A DNA stretch of 54,538 bases from CAYPLH01 sp964411505 (GCA_964411505.1 CAYPLH010000026.1:1-54538), one strand, 5' to 3'. Positions 9,115 to 19,574 are shown, counted from the first letter of the stretch. The notes: generated by a model not told the origin, from the sequence alone. A program made the numbers and translations.

Positions 9115-10521
9115 TTAGGAGAATTTATTCGAAAATAAAGTTCTTCTTCTGTCGGATTCCACTGAGTTAAACCAATTTTCCAATTCTTTTAACATTTGTT
9201 TTACTCTTTCCGGATGTGCTGAAGCCAAGTCGACTTTTTCACTAGGATCATCCCAAATATTATAAAGAAGAGGTTCAAGAGGTTTTGATAATGATGGTAC
9301 AGGTAAGGGTTCTTTAATGTAGCCTAGAAACAAATCTGGATTTTGCTCATAAAACCTGTCCTCTATAATATCTTTGTCCAAGGGGAGCATTGCTTCAGGA
9401 ATTGGTGGTCTTAATAACTTCCAAGGACCATCACGCATTGCAGCGTTACATTCCATTAGTGGGGTGTAGCGGTTCCACTGCCAGAACCTTTTAACTTGAT
9501 TATTATTTGCATTACCTAAAAGAAAAGGCATAGTGTTGATGCCATCCAGTTTTAGATGATTAGGAATTTTGATGCCTGCTGCAGAGCATAAAGTAGGAAG
9601 CCAGTCAGTAAAATGAATAAAGCTATTATTTACTTCACCTGCTTTTAATACTCCAGGCCAGCGGATTATGGTGGGTACTTTTATACCTCCTTCATATACC
9701 AGAGATTTACTTCCATTCATTTTTGCATTATATCTTTTGGCGCATTTTTCGCCTGTTCCCCCAAAGAAGGGACCATTATCACTTGAAAACAAAACTATTG
9801 TATTGTCATCAAGCTTAAGTTCTTTTAAGGCATCAAGAATGTGTCCAATACCTCTATCCATATTAAATATCATTCCATATAGTGTACTGACTGCTTTTGT
9901 AAATCTTCCTGTATTGGAAAAAGGTTTAACATCTGCTTCAGGTGCTTGCAATGGTAAATGTGGGGCATTATAAGCTATATGAAGAAAAAAAGGTTCATTA
10001 GAATGCCTATGAATAAATTTAATAGATTCTTCAGTTATTACATCTGTTAAATAAGATCCATTTGAATTTTTGGTAATTTGATTATAATAGAGGATGTAGT
10101 CATAGTAGTCACTCTGTCCTCCTCTAAAACCCACGAATTCATCAAATCCTCTGGCGTTAGGGTGATACTCTTTTCCAAATGCCCCCAAATGCCACTTTCC
10201 AACCAGACCAGTTGAATAACCTTGCTCCTTAAAAATATCGGCTATTGTTATCTCATCTGTGCATAATCGCGTTAACCCCCGAAGCTCTCTAATCTCAATA
10301 GCGCCAGTTCTGTGCGGATATCTCCCTGTCAGAAGTGAAGCTCTGGCAGGAGCGCATACGGGCGAGGAAGAGTAACACTGTGTGAGCAGCAATCCTTCTC
10401 CAGCTAAATTGTCAAGGTTAGGGGTTTGCGATGAACCATCACCTAAGATACCTAGATCTCCATACCCCATATCATCAGCTAATATTAGTATTACATTCGG
10501 AGTACTTTTTGATGTTAACAT
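9115..10521 (-). CDS. Sulfatase, cysteine-type (arylsulfatase family)
   Basis: A 468-residue type I sulfatase. The N-terminal metal motif is ILADDMGYGD. The formylglycine site is C56-A-P-A-R, followed by ASLLTGRYPHRTG, which matches the family C-x-P-x-R signature. LFSSDNGPF supplies further metal ligands. The cysteine must be oxidised to formylglycine, which anaerobes do with a radical-SAM maturase; none is in this window. There is no signal peptide, so it probably desulfates imported sugars in the cytoplasm. The start is ATG 10521, since AAAGGAGAA lies just upstream and inside the longer reading frame. It is the only minus-strand gene of the glycan locus. The exact sulfate ester is unknown; the neighbouring GH123-like genes make sulfated N-acetylgalactosamine a reasonable guess. 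Confidence 0.92.
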   Translation of the reverse strand: MLTSKSTPNVILILADDMGYGDLGILGDGSSQTPNLDNLAGEGLLLTQCYSSSPVCAPARASLLTGRYPHRTGAIEIRELRGLTRLCTDEITIADIFKEQGYSTGLVGKWHLGAFGKEYHPNARGFDEFVGFRGGQSDYYDYILYYNQITKNSNGSYLTDVITEESIKFIHRHSNEPFFLHIAYNAPHLPLQAPEADVKPFSNTGRFTKAVSTLYGMIFNMDRGIGHILDALKELKLDDNTIVLFSSDNGPFFGGTGEKCAKRYNAKMNGSKSLVYEGGIKVPTIIRWPGVLKAGEVNNSFIHFTDWLPTLCSAAGIKIPNHLKLDGINTMPFLLGNANNNQVKRFWQWNRYTPLMECNAAMRDGPWKLLRPPIPEAMLPLDKDIIEDRFYEQNPDLFLGYIKEPLPVPSLSKPLEPLLYNIWDDPSEKVDLASAHPERVKQMLKELENWFNSVESDRRRTLFSNKFS

Positions 10522-11077
10522 ATTATTTCTCCTTTTCACCTTCCTATATGTATGAATTTATTGTTTTAATTTCATGAATCCTTTATTGAGTGCTTTTAAT
10601 ATTGTAAAAATACCTTTTAAGTATATTTTTAAAATTATAATGCTTAGTGATATTGTAAATAAGTATTTCTTTTTTTTCAATTAGTAAAGCAAAATTAAAT
10701 ATTTTGAACATCAACAATAAAATGCATACTCTATTTTATGTATATAGTTGGCTCATAAAATATGAATATAAATGATCGCAAACAAGATTATATAAATTAT
10801 TGCATTGCATGAAAAGCCTGAAACAGTGATTAAAAGGTCTAAAGCAGCTAATATATTTACTGCAACTAAATATATTGTTAATACTAAATATAATGCGTAT
10901 TTACAAAGTGATTTTTTTTGTGAGAATATGAATATAGAAACTTTGCAGTGATATTACTTGAATAAATAATTTCTTGCTCAAAAAGAAAAATTCAGCTTAA
11001 TTGCCTATATAGATATTTAAGACATCTTTATTAACAAAAAGATATAGAAAAATTAAATTATATGGAGGTCCCTATTA
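10522..11077. other. Divergent intergenic region
   Basis: About 550 very AT-rich bases between the sulfatase (minus) and the glycosidase-like gene at 11078 (plus). It must hold promoters for both directions, but no -35/-10 pair stands out and no hairpin, RNA gene or small gene was found. Confidence 0.5.
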
Positions 11078-12871
11078 ATGAATTCATCAAATAAAATTTA
11101 CTTAGAAAAAATTCTGGAATGTCATTATGATTTTGTTGAAATAGAATTGTATAGTGATCGAAACCACTTAATTAGTCGATTAAGTGATGTAAGCAATCTC
11201 AATCCTAAGGCAGAAGTGATTAGGGAACAACAAAAAGTTAGAGATAACGGCGATGTATGGTTTCCCGTTGTAGATGTGGAAATCACATGCGATATGCATG
11301 CCAAAGTCAAGCTAAGTGATAGTGACGGGTTTTATGCAATTAACGGCTATTCAGATTGTGAAATGAAAAAATGTCAAGATGAGCTAATACTACCTGCTGA
11401 AAAACTTGAGCATTGGGAGAACAATTTATTTCTAACTTCTCCGGACATAACTGTATCATCATTTTGCATTGTAAAGCGTGTACGCATGCTTCCTCATACT
11501 CAATGCAAGATAACTACTGCATTCACTCCTTTAGGCACTGAGTTTTCAGGAAAGGCAGTGGGGTATGGTATCGAAAAAGATGGGAAAAGAACAAAAGTAT
11601 TTGAGAGTACATTGAAAGAAAATAAGCCTATTAATATTAAGTCCAAAACCCAAGTTGAGGAACTTAACAAAGAGTCATTGCAAAGAGCTATTATTGACAG
11701 TGCGAAGTACTTACAACGAAGCATAAATACAACCAGTCATAGCCCTTTTTATGGGGGACTATACTGCTTTTATGATTTAGATGCACGTACATACCGTCTG
11801 CCATCATGGATATGGCAATGGGGGCCTGCAATCCATTTGATGCTAAGAGCAGCTGATTACAATATATTTAATCCAACAAAAAGAGATAAATTATTAATTG
11901 ATGCGCTAAGTATAGGTAAAATCTCTTTGAGCTATCAAGTTAATAACGAAGCACATCCTACGCATGGACTTGGGTCATTTCGATGTAGCCCTAGAGCAGT
12001 TCCTCCTGGATGCGTTGAGCATATAACCGGTGGTAGTGATAGTAATTTTTTATCAGGTTGGGGCTGGATACCTCTATACAGGAAGTTTAAAGATAAAAGT
12101 TTTTTAGATTCCGCTTATATGCTGGCTAAGGCCACTGAAAGGGTAATGAATCAATTTGAACTGATTCCCCAAGACTATAGCAAAAATATTAGTGACTGGT
12201 CAAATCATACATTGGATGAATCAGGGTTTGGCACTGAAGGATTAGCTGAACTGTTTCTTGTGACTGGTGATGATTGGGTAAAGAATTTGACATGCAGATA
12301 TATGGATATGCATGTCAGGAAATTTGAACTTGAAGATGGATTATGGGAAAGAAGTTGGAATCGTAAGGTGGGTAAAGCGGCGCCTAATGAATATATGACA
12401 AGAGGATTAGGATGGGCAATGGAGGGGCTCCTCAGTTGTGCAAGGATTAAGCCTGAAGGACCATATTTGGAAAAGGCATGTAGTATGGCTGAACATCTTT
12501 TAAAATGGCAAAATGATGAAGGACATTGGAATTTCTTTTTTAATAGATCATCCGATGAAGTAGGTGTCAGTGAAAAGGGCACTGCACTTTGGAGCATATT
12601 ATTTTACAGGTTATATGATTTTACTGGCGATTTGCGGCATTTAAAGGCTGCGCAGAGGGCTTTATCATGGTGCGTAAAGAATCAATACTATGGGCCTGAT
12701 AGGCTAGCTCATGGAGCCATAGTTGGTTGCAATCCACAGTCGGGAATTGTTTATCGTAAGTGGTTTAATTTAACATGCACTTATGCAGCAGCATTTGCAG
12801 GCATAGCAGCTTGTGTTGAATATGAGCGTCAAATGGGTATGTATCTCCCATGGAATAAACGCCTTAACTAA
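11078..12871 (+). CDS. Six-hairpin-type glycosidase-like protein
   Basis: A 597-residue protein without signal peptide. Residues 1 to about 190 are probably beta-rich. The rest is helical, with repeated WG/W-rich hairpins (SWIWQWGPAIHLML, GGSDSNFLSGWGW, MTRGLGWAMEGLL, WQNDEGHWNFFFNR) as in six-hairpin (alpha/alpha)6 enzymes. The RGLGWAMEGLL segment resembles the core of GH88/GH105 unsaturated glucuronyl hydrolases, which would act after a lyase, but I cannot assign a GH family with confidence. TGGAGGT lies well placed before ATG 11078. It opens the plus-strand run that continues through the second GH123-like gene and the ABC importer. Confidence 0.65.
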   Translation: MNSSNKIYLEKILECHYDFVEIELYSDRNHLISRLSDVSNLNPKAEVIREQQKVRDNGDVWFPVVDVEITCDMHAKVKLSDSDGFYAINGYSDCEMKKCQDELILPAEKLEHWENNLFLTSPDITVSSFCIVKRVRMLPHTQCKITTAFTPLGTEFSGKAVGYGIEKDGKRTKVFESTLKENKPINIKSKTQVEELNKESLQRAIIDSAKYLQRSINTTSHSPFYGGLYCFYDLDARTYRLPSWIWQWGPAIHLMLRAADYNIFNPTKRDKLLIDALSIGKISLSYQVNNEAHPTHGLGSFRCSPRAVPPGCVEHITGGSDSNFLSGWGWIPLYRKFKDKSFLDSAYMLAKATERVMNQFELIPQDYSKNISDWSNHTLDESGFGTEGLAELFLVTGDDWVKNLTCRYMDMHVRKFELEDGLWERSWNRKVGKAAPNEYMTRGLGWAMEGLLSCARIKPEGPYLEKACSMAEHLLKWQNDEGHWNFFFNRSSDEVGVSEKGTALWSILFYRLYDFTGDLRHLKAAQRALSWCVKNQYYGPDRLAHGAIVGCNPQSGIVYRKWFNLTCTYAAAFAGIAACVEYERQMGMYLPWNKRLN

Positions 12872-12940
12872 ATAACTTGAGTAGTTTGCAGAGGTATTAA
12901 ATAGACTTAATAAAATATTAATACTGAAAGGATATGTTAG

Positions 12941-15793
12941 GTGATAATGAAAAGCAGATTTATAGCAAATGATTGGGGAACAATCAATGTAGGTGATTTT
13001 GTTAGAAGCTATGATTACAATATTTCACCATTGGATAATAAAGATGAAATAACAATGGCTGCTATAGTCAGAATACCGATATTAAAATTTGACTTAAGCA
13101 ATCTTCTCAATAAAAAAATTAACCATGCCTCCTTGTACATAAAGGTGAATAGCAATGATGCTCCGAAAGAAGTTGAAATAACCAGCATATCACAAGACTG
13201 GGACGGTCAATATGCTACTATTGTTTATGCCAACGAGGAGGAAAAGTATGTACATGAAAGACTGTTTACAGATATTATAATGGGTAATGGTAATTCCTTT
13301 CATTTTAATGCGTTAGTAGATTTCGATAATGATACAAAAATAGCTAAAATAGATATTCCGTCAAAATTGATATATGCAATGATTAATGACAAAAGCTTTG
13401 GATTTGGAATGATTGATAATAAATCGAAGGCGTATACAGATACAAAAGATTTTCTGTTTAAGTGTTTTAATGTAGATGAGAAAAAAGGATTTGTTCCACA
13501 ATTAGAAATAGATTATGAAGATATTGTGTATAAAAAGCCTGAAAAAGTTACATTCTTTGAAGCTAAAGGCTTAGAAAATGATGATAGTTATGAGTATGCT
13601 TCAATGGAGCTTAGATGGTCAGTAAACAAAAATGCAATAAGTGAGTACAGTTTTTTTAACTTGTACATTTCAGAAAAGAAAACGACTAAAGAAAAAATGA
13701 GCAAAGTACCCTTAGTTGAAATTCCCAAACTTAAGACAGATAACTCTAAAATAACAACGGAGATTAGTCATCTAAAACCAAATCTGGAATATCAGTTTGC
13801 AATTACAGTTTCCAATAATGGACGTGAATCTGAGCCGGTATATACTAGTGCTACAACTAGTAGTGTAGTGGAAAGACCAATTATAGAAAAAATTGAGCTC
13901 GATAATAAACTAACCGGTTGTACGATTGCTTTAGCTAAGAACTACGCTGTCTATGTGCTAGATGAAATTAGTAAATCAAATCCTGTTAATGGAAATATAC
14001 ATGAAATAGACTCGATGGCGTATACTTCAGATAATGCACGCAATTTAAAAGAGTACAAATGCCACTATCTTAATGAAGACAAAGTTCGATTAGCGGCAAC
14101 ATTGGGGGAGAAGCTTGGTTTCCAACTTCTAGTTGAAAACAAAAGCAATGAGGCTAAAAAATTCAAATTAAAAACTAATAATGTAGAAGATTTAAAAGTA
14201 TCTCTTAATAGAGTGTGGTATATAGAATCACAAAATGCATGGTATCCAGAAGTTGCAATTCCTATGGAACACATGTGTGAATTTGCAATACCATCATTGG
14301 ATAACAAAATTTTGGATCAAAAATTTCAAGCAATATTTATTGATGTGGAAATTCCTGAAAATATATGTCATGGAGTGCATCTGTTTAATGTACAGTTTAG
14401 TGATGGCGAAGAAATTATTAGTGTGACTGTAGAAATTAAGGTTGAAAACGTAAGACTTAATAAAGCAGATTTTAATTTTGAACTTAATGGTTATAACCCT
14501 GTTTATAAATTTATGGGTTTAAGCTATGGAGATAAAGACTATGATTTAGTTGAAGAAAATTACTATAAGACTGCTTTTATGCATGATTGCAATATTAACG
14601 TACTACCATATTCCCAATATGGTAAAGTTCATGAAGGGTGTGCTCCTAAGATAGAGTTTATCAATGGAACTCCAAGAGTTTCTGATTGGAGTAAATGGGA
14701 TGCCCACTTTGAAAAGTTTCTTGATGGTAGCTATCTATTAGATATATTGGGTAGGAAAGAACCTATCAAACAGCTATATATGCCCTTTCATGAAAATTGG
14801 CCGATGCCTATAGATAAATATTTTAATGTAAAGATTGAAAGTAAAGAATATCCCCAGATGATTAATGAATATAAGCTTAAATCTAATGGTATAGAGAATG
14901 ATTTTTTGCCGGAATACCGTTTAGGGATAAAAAGTATCATTAAAGATTTTATCAGGCATTTTGATGAAAAGGGCTATCAGGATGTGACATTCCAGTTTTA
15001 CACTAATAACAAGCACTATAGAAAGCAAAAAGACTACCTAAAATCAAAACCTCAAATAGGGAATCCAGCTGAAGCTTTAAAAAACGATGGAAAAGGCACA
15101 TCTTGGTGGCTCTTAGAAGAGCAGGTCTTCTCTTCTGATTTTAAAGCAACAGCGTTTTTTGCACAAATCCTTAAAGACGCGCAAAAAGAAATGGATTCCG
15201 GATATAACATTAAGTTTAGATCAGATATATCACGGTATCTTCATACATTTGATTATCTGGATGGAGTGTTGGATATTGCTGCATTAAATCTGAATTCCTT
15301 TACCCATAAGGTTAATCAGGCAAAGGAAAGGAAAAGAAAATTTGGAGAAGAGTTTTGGGTATATGGCGGATTAAATAATGTTCATGAGTCTAATATTAGT
15401 CCGTGTATATGGATTTTTAATACATATTTAAATGGTGTTAAGAGAATTCTGCCTTGGAATAATTTTGGAAATGACATGAATTATGAAGTTCCAAAAAATA
15501 TTGCAGGACTATATCCTGGGAACAGATTTGGACTTAAAGGACCTACAGTCAGCTTGAGAATAAAGGCAGTACGGCGGGGAATGGAATTATTGAATTACCT
15601 GCAGACATTAAAAAATGTTTATGGTTTTAACGAACTTCAATTAAAAACTTATGTTGAGAGCTTTATTGATTTAAAAGCCGAGAATAAGCTAGAATATGAT
15701 GAAGATGCGGGATATGCAAAGTATAGCAATAAAACTGATGAGACATTGGAAAAGTTAAAAAGACATATTTTGCATATAGTAACAAATAAATGA
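12941..15793 (+). CDS. GH123/DUF4091-type protein, copy 2, altered catalytic pair
   Basis: A 950-residue homologue of the protein at 4578, with the same beta-sandwich, fibronectin III-like and GH123-like order. Long stretches match, such as FHENWPMP and YPGNRFGLKGPTVSLR. Where copy 1 has L-D-E-P, this one has L-E726-E727-Q, so the Asp of the presumed catalytic Asp-Glu pair is Glu. It may have changed specificity or lost activity. There is no signal peptide. GTG 12941 is used, with GAAAGGA eight bases upstream; ATG 12947 is possible. The ABC permease gene follows after 76 bases, probably in the same transcript. Confidence 0.7.
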   Translation: MIMKSRFIANDWGTINVGDFVRSYDYNISPLDNKDEITMAAIVRIPILKFDLSNLLNKKINHASLYIKVNSNDAPKEVEITSISQDWDGQYATIVYANEEEKYVHERLFTDIIMGNGNSFHFNALVDFDNDTKIAKIDIPSKLIYAMINDKSFGFGMIDNKSKAYTDTKDFLFKCFNVDEKKGFVPQLEIDYEDIVYKKPEKVTFFEAKGLENDDSYEYASMELRWSVNKNAISEYSFFNLYISEKKTTKEKMSKVPLVEIPKLKTDNSKITTEISHLKPNLEYQFAITVSNNGRESEPVYTSATTSSVVERPIIEKIELDNKLTGCTIALAKNYAVYVLDEISKSNPVNGNIHEIDSMAYTSDNARNLKEYKCHYLNEDKVRLAATLGEKLGFQLLVENKSNEAKKFKLKTNNVEDLKVSLNRVWYIESQNAWYPEVAIPMEHMCEFAIPSLDNKILDQKFQAIFIDVEIPENICHGVHLFNVQFSDGEEIISVTVEIKVENVRLNKADFNFELNGYNPVYKFMGLSYGDKDYDLVEENYYKTAFMHDCNINVLPYSQYGKVHEGCAPKIEFINGTPRVSDWSKWDAHFEKFLDGSYLLDILGRKEPIKQLYMPFHENWPMPIDKYFNVKIESKEYPQMINEYKLKSNGIENDFLPEYRLGIKSIIKDFIRHFDEKGYQDVTFQFYTNNKHYRKQKDYLKSKPQIGNPAEALKNDGKGTSWWLLEEQVFSSDFKATAFFAQILKDAQKEMDSGYNIKFRSDISRYLHTFDYLDGVLDIAALNLNSFTHKVNQAKERKRKFGEEFWVYGGLNNVHESNISPCIWIFNTYLNGVKRILPWNNFGNDMNYEVPKNIAGLYPGNRFGLKGPTVSLRIKAVRRGMELLNYLQTLKNVYGFNELQLKTYVESFIDLKAENKLEYDEDAGYAKYSNKTDETLEKLKRHILHIVTNK

Positions 15794-15825
15794 ATTATAT
15801 ATTTGTTTAAATGAAGTAATTAACC

Positions 15826-15854
15826 AAGCTGAAAAGCCAAAAAGCTGAAAAGCC
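15826..15854 (+). repeat. Two-copy direct repeat before the permease gene
   Basis: AAGCTGAAAAGCC occurs at 15826-15838 and again at 15842-15854, a 16-base period, just ahead of the AAAGGAG ribosome site of the permease gene. It is probably a slippage duplication with no clear role. Confidence 0.7.
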
Positions 15855-15869
15855 GAAAGGAGCATTCAT

Positions 15870-16826
15870 ATGGGATTATTTGGTAACCGATCTGCGGTTG
15901 TTCCTAATGGATTAAAAAAGAAGAACAAGTTTTTATCACTTTTAACAGAAAATTGGCAGTTGCATCTTTTAGTGCTTCCGGCATTATTGCATATACTTGT
16001 TTTTGATTATTTTCCTCTGTATGGTGTCCAGATTGCATTTAGAAAATTTTTGCCTGGCTCAGGTATATGGGGGAGTGAGTGGGCAGGATTCTATCAATTT
16101 AGAAGATTTTTTAATTCTTATGTATTCTGGGAATTAATCAGAAATACTATAGTCTTAAGTATATACCAATTGGTGGCGGGTTTTCCATTGCCAATAATAC
16201 TTGCATTAATGTTAAACCAAAGCAATAATCCAAAATTCAGAAAGTTTGTGCAGACAGTAACTTATGCACCTCACTTTGTTTCAATCGTTGTACTTGGCGG
16301 TATTATATTCATTCTTTTATCACCAAGCAGTGGAGTAATTAACCACTTCCTTGAAATGTTGGGACATGAACGCATATTTTTTATGGGAGATCCACGATGG
16401 TATAGAACAATTTATGTTGCTTCAGGACTATGGCAAAGCACTGGATGGAGTGCAATAGTATTTGTAGCAGCACTATCATCTATAGACCCTTCGCTATACG
16501 AATCAGCTAGAGTAGATGGAGCAAATAAGTGGCATTTAATAAGGCATATAGATATTCCAGGTATATTACCTACCATAATAATAATGTTGATTCTTAGTCT
16601 GGGGAGACTATTTGGAGTTGGGTTCGATAAATCGTATTTACTGCAGAATGAGCTGAATGTTGGTGTTTCGGAAGTTATATCAACGTATGTATACAAAATT
16701 GGGTTGTTATCTGCGCAGTTTAGTTATGCTTCTGCAGTTGGAGTATTTAATAATATAATTAATCTGATTCTCTTAGTAACAGTCAATAAAATAGCGAGAA
16801 CTGTAAGTGATATCAGTTTGTGGTAA
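15870..16826 (+). CDS. Carbohydrate ABC transporter permease, LplB type
   Basis: A 318-residue membrane protein with about six transmembrane segments. The first is LHLLVLPALLHILVFDYFP, and the typical DYFPLYGVQIAFRKF follows. The cytoplasmic EAA loop that docks the ATPase is visible as ESARVDGANKWHLIRHIDIPGI (about 211-232). Members of this family import oligosaccharides in Firmicutes together with a second permease and a lipoprotein, both of which follow directly. No ATPase gene is present, so a shared MsmX-type ATPase encoded elsewhere is probably used. AAAGGAG fixes the start. Confidence 0.95.
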   Translation: MGLFGNRSAVVPNGLKKKNKFLSLLTENWQLHLLVLPALLHILVFDYFPLYGVQIAFRKFLPGSGIWGSEWAGFYQFRRFFNSYVFWELIRNTIVLSIYQLVAGFPLPIILALMLNQSNNPKFRKFVQTVTYAPHFVSIVVLGGIIFILLSPSSGVINHFLEMLGHERIFFMGDPRWYRTIYVASGLWQSTGWSAIVFVAALSSIDPSLYESARVDGANKWHLIRHIDIPGILPTIIIMLILSLGRLFGVGFDKSYLLQNELNVGVSEVISTYVYKIGLLSAQFSYASAVGVFNNIINLILLVTVNKIARTVSDISLW

Positions 16827-16882
16827 TTACAAAGTTTAAATGATTAAAGTCAAGTGTAATTAGAAATGGAGGTAGATTAATT

Positions 16883-17785
16883 ATGTCAACTAAAAAGTTC
16901 GTTTTTAAGGGGAAAGGTGATACATATTTTAATATAATAAACAATTGTATACTAACTATAATTTTAATTGTAACTATATATCCTTTGTATTTTATTTTAA
17001 TTGCATCAATATCGGATCCACAGGCAGTTAATGAAGGGAGAGTTATACTGTTGCCACAAATGATCACTCTTGAGGGTTATCAACTGATATTTAATAATGC
17101 AAAGATATGGATTGGTTACAGGAACACAATAATGTATACAGTTGTAGGTACATTGTTTAATATTATTCTCACTATGACGCTGGCGTATCCTTTATCTCGT
17201 AAAAGATATAGACTAAGAAATGCTATTATGGTATATCTAATGATTACTATGTATTTTAGTGGTGGATTAATACCTACCTATTTACTTGTTAGATCACTAG
17301 GTCTTTATAATACGTGGACTGTGATGTGGATACTTGGGGGTGTAGGCGTTTTTAATGTGGTTATTACAAGAACATTTTTGCAGTCTACTATTCCTGATGA
17401 GCTTTATGAAGCTGCTATCATGGATGGTTGTTCGGATATAGCCTTTTTCATTAGATTTGTTATTCCACTCTCAAAAGCAATAATGGCTGTTCTTGCAATA
17501 TACTATGGTTTAGGTCATTGGAACCAATATACCCGAGGACTTATTTATTTAAATGATGAGAATAAAGAGCCTCTACAGTTAGTATTGCGTAGGATACTTG
17601 TTCTGAATATTACAGAAGATGACTTTACAGACGAGAACTTCATGGAAATACTTCGCAAACAGAGATTACAAGGCCTTGTAAAGTACGGATTGATAATAAT
17701 ATCAAGCGCTCCTCTTTTGGCAGCGTATCCATTTTTACAAAAATACTTTCAAAAAGGTGTTATGGTAGGGTCTATAAAAGGGTGA
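16883..17785 (+). CDS. Carbohydrate ABC transporter permease, YtcP/LplC type
   Basis: A 300-residue second permease of the importer, with about six membrane segments (first at about 20-42, ILTIILIVTIYPLYFILIAS). Its EAA loop is EAAIMDGCSDIAFFIRFVIP (about 175-194). The C-terminus QKYFQKGVMVGSIKG is characteristic of this branch. It lies 56 bases behind the first permease with an AATGGAGGT ribosome site, and the substrate-binding lipoprotein follows after 136 bases. Confidence 0.95.
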   Translation: MSTKKFVFKGKGDTYFNIINNCILTIILIVTIYPLYFILIASISDPQAVNEGRVILLPQMITLEGYQLIFNNAKIWIGYRNTIMYTVVGTLFNIILTMTLAYPLSRKRYRLRNAIMVYLMITMYFSGGLIPTYLLVRSLGLYNTWTVMWILGGVGVFNVVITRTFLQSTIPDELYEAAIMDGCSDIAFFIRFVIPLSKAIMAVLAIYYGLGHWNQYTRGLIYLNDENKEPLQLVLRRILVLNITEDDFTDENFMEILRKQRLQGLVKYGLIIISSAPLLAAYPFLQKYFQKGVMVGSIKG

Positions 17786-17921
17786 TTCCGATTGCTTCAT
17801 TGTGTAGTGCAGCACAGTGCAGTTATACCAACTCGTTTTAAGGGGGTGAAGGATTAGTTTTTGTGATAGTATTGTATTACAGATTATTATAATTGAGTAG
17901 TGAAAGAGAGGAGAGTAAAAA

Positions 17922-19574
17922 ATGTTGTTTAAAAAATTTACATCTATAGTGGTTGTAGTAATACTTGTGGCTAGTGCTTTAACAGCATGTGTTAACAATC
18001 AACAACCAGAGGTAACTGACCCGGTTTCTAGCGAGCCTAATTTTAACAAAACAGGTTTTCCTATTGTTAATGAAAAGATAACTGTAACTATTGCATCACC
18101 AAGAAGATATGATATTAACCGTTTTTCAGAATTACCATTTTGGCAAATGATCGAAGACAAGACAAATGTCCATATCGAATGGAATGATATTGATAGGGAT
18201 ACGGGTTGGGCTGAGAAGAAGAGTTTGATGATTGCAAGTCAAGATTTACCAGATCTTTTTTATGGCAGTAATATATTGTCAGATGCAGAAGTATTGGGTT
18301 TGATCAACCAAAAAATGTTAGTTCCAATAGATAACTATATTGATGAATATTCGATATATTTAAAAAATTTTTTTAATGATTTTCCTGAGTTGAAAAATTC
18401 TGTAACAGCACCCGATGGGCGTATTTATACTTTTCCATCATACACTGATAGTTCAGAGACTGAAGGTGTAAACCAAAGACATTTTTATATGAATACAAAA
18501 TGGCTTAGCGATCTAAATCTTGCTATGCCTGCAACTACCGATGACCTTTATAATACATTAAAGTTGTTTAAGGAAAATGATATGAACGGTAATGGAAGTA
18601 ATAGCGATGAAATGCCTCTTACTTTTAGAACACTGTATGGAAATGAGTCCTTTAGTGTATTGTTTGGAGCTTTTTCCAAATATTCTTTGAGAGAAGATAT
18701 GATTTTTCCTGATAGTGGTGAGATTGTTTTTGTACCCACAAGTGACGGCTTCAAGGAATTTATTATATATGCAAACAGATTGTTTAGTGAAAAATTAGCT
18801 GATGTTGAAGGGTTTACCATGGATAGACCTACGTATACAGCCAAAATAGCTCAAGACCCTTCGATTGTTGGCTCGTTTTTTGCTTTTAAAGAAAGTCATC
18901 CATTTGGTGGTCAGGAACACCCGGACTATGATACTGTTCCTCCGCTGAAAGGACCTAATGGACTCCAATATGCGGCAAGAGGAGCCGGATATAGCTTTAG
19001 AAAGACTTCTATTGTTATAACCAACGAATGTAAATATCCTGAAGAAATGTTCAGATGGGCAGACTTAATGTATGAGCCAGAAATTGGTTGGCAGGCTGAG
19101 TATGGTCTTATTGCAAAAGGTGATCAGGAAGGCTTTAATTACACATATAGAGAAACAGCAGATGGCAAGTTGATAAGGCTCGACCCACCGGAAGGTTATA
19201 CTCGTGGCGAATGGCTTGGTAAAATTGCTCCTGGCACTTCCTGTAACCATATTGTTCTCAAAGAAATTAAAGACAAAGTGGATACTGCCGAAGATTCTTT
19301 GACTGTAAGGGATAGGGCTCTTTACAAACCGTATTTACAGCCGGAAACAAATTTTAACTTCGAATTAGTCTTCATGGATACTGATACAACTGACAGGATT
19401 GCAGATTTGAGAACTGATCTTCTGAATTATGTAAATAAAATGCTGGCAGAATGGCTTGTGCGTGGCGGTATTGAGGAAGAATGGGATGGATATGTAAGAA
19501 CGCTTAATAATATGAATTTAGAAGAGTTTATGCAAATACAGAATGATCTGTATAAGAGTTATATAAACAAATAA
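17922..19574 (+). CDS. Extracellular solute-binding lipoprotein of the ABC importer
   Basis: A 550-residue lipoprotein. The signal peptide VVVVILVASALTAC ends in the lipobox LTAC (cysteine about residue 23), so it is anchored outside the membrane. The rest fits the large oligosaccharide-binding proteins paired with LplB/YtcP permeases: FWQMIEDKTNVHIEW, AsnGly-rich NDMNGNGSNSDEMPLTF and a C-terminal GGIEEEWDGYVRTLNNMN. It should capture the glycan fragments degraded by the surrounding enzymes. GAGAGGAGAG lies just ahead of the ATG, and a strong hairpin follows the stop. Confidence 0.94.
   Translation: MLFKKFTSIVVVVILVASALTACVNNQQPEVTDPVSSEPNFNKTGFPIVNEKITVTIASPRRYDINRFSELPFWQMIEDKTNVHIEWNDIDRDTGWAEKKSLMIASQDLPDLFYGSNILSDAEVLGLINQKMLVPIDNYIDEYSIYLKNFFNDFPELKNSVTAPDGRIYTFPSYTDSSETEGVNQRHFYMNTKWLSDLNLAMPATTDDLYNTLKLFKENDMNGNGSNSDEMPLTFRTLYGNESFSVLFGAFSKYSLREDMIFPDSGEIVFVPTSDGFKEFIIYANRLFSEKLADVEGFTMDRPTYTAKIAQDPSIVGSFFAFKESHPFGGQEHPDYDTVPPLKGPNGLQYAARGAGYSFRKTSIVITNECKYPEEMFRWADLMYEPEIGWQAEYGLIAKGDQEGFNYTYRETADGKLIRLDPPEGYTRGEWLGKIAPGTSCNHIVLKEIKDKVDTAEDSLTVRDRALYKPYLQPETNFNFELVFMDTDTTDRIADLRTDLLNYVNKMLAEWLVRGGIEEEWDGYVRTLNNMNLEEFMQIQNDLYKSYINK

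Noticed and set aside
9668..9973. 101-codon open frame opposite the sulfatase gene
   Set aside because: It lies fully within a well-supported sulfatase gene and shows no ribosome site or recognisable domain.
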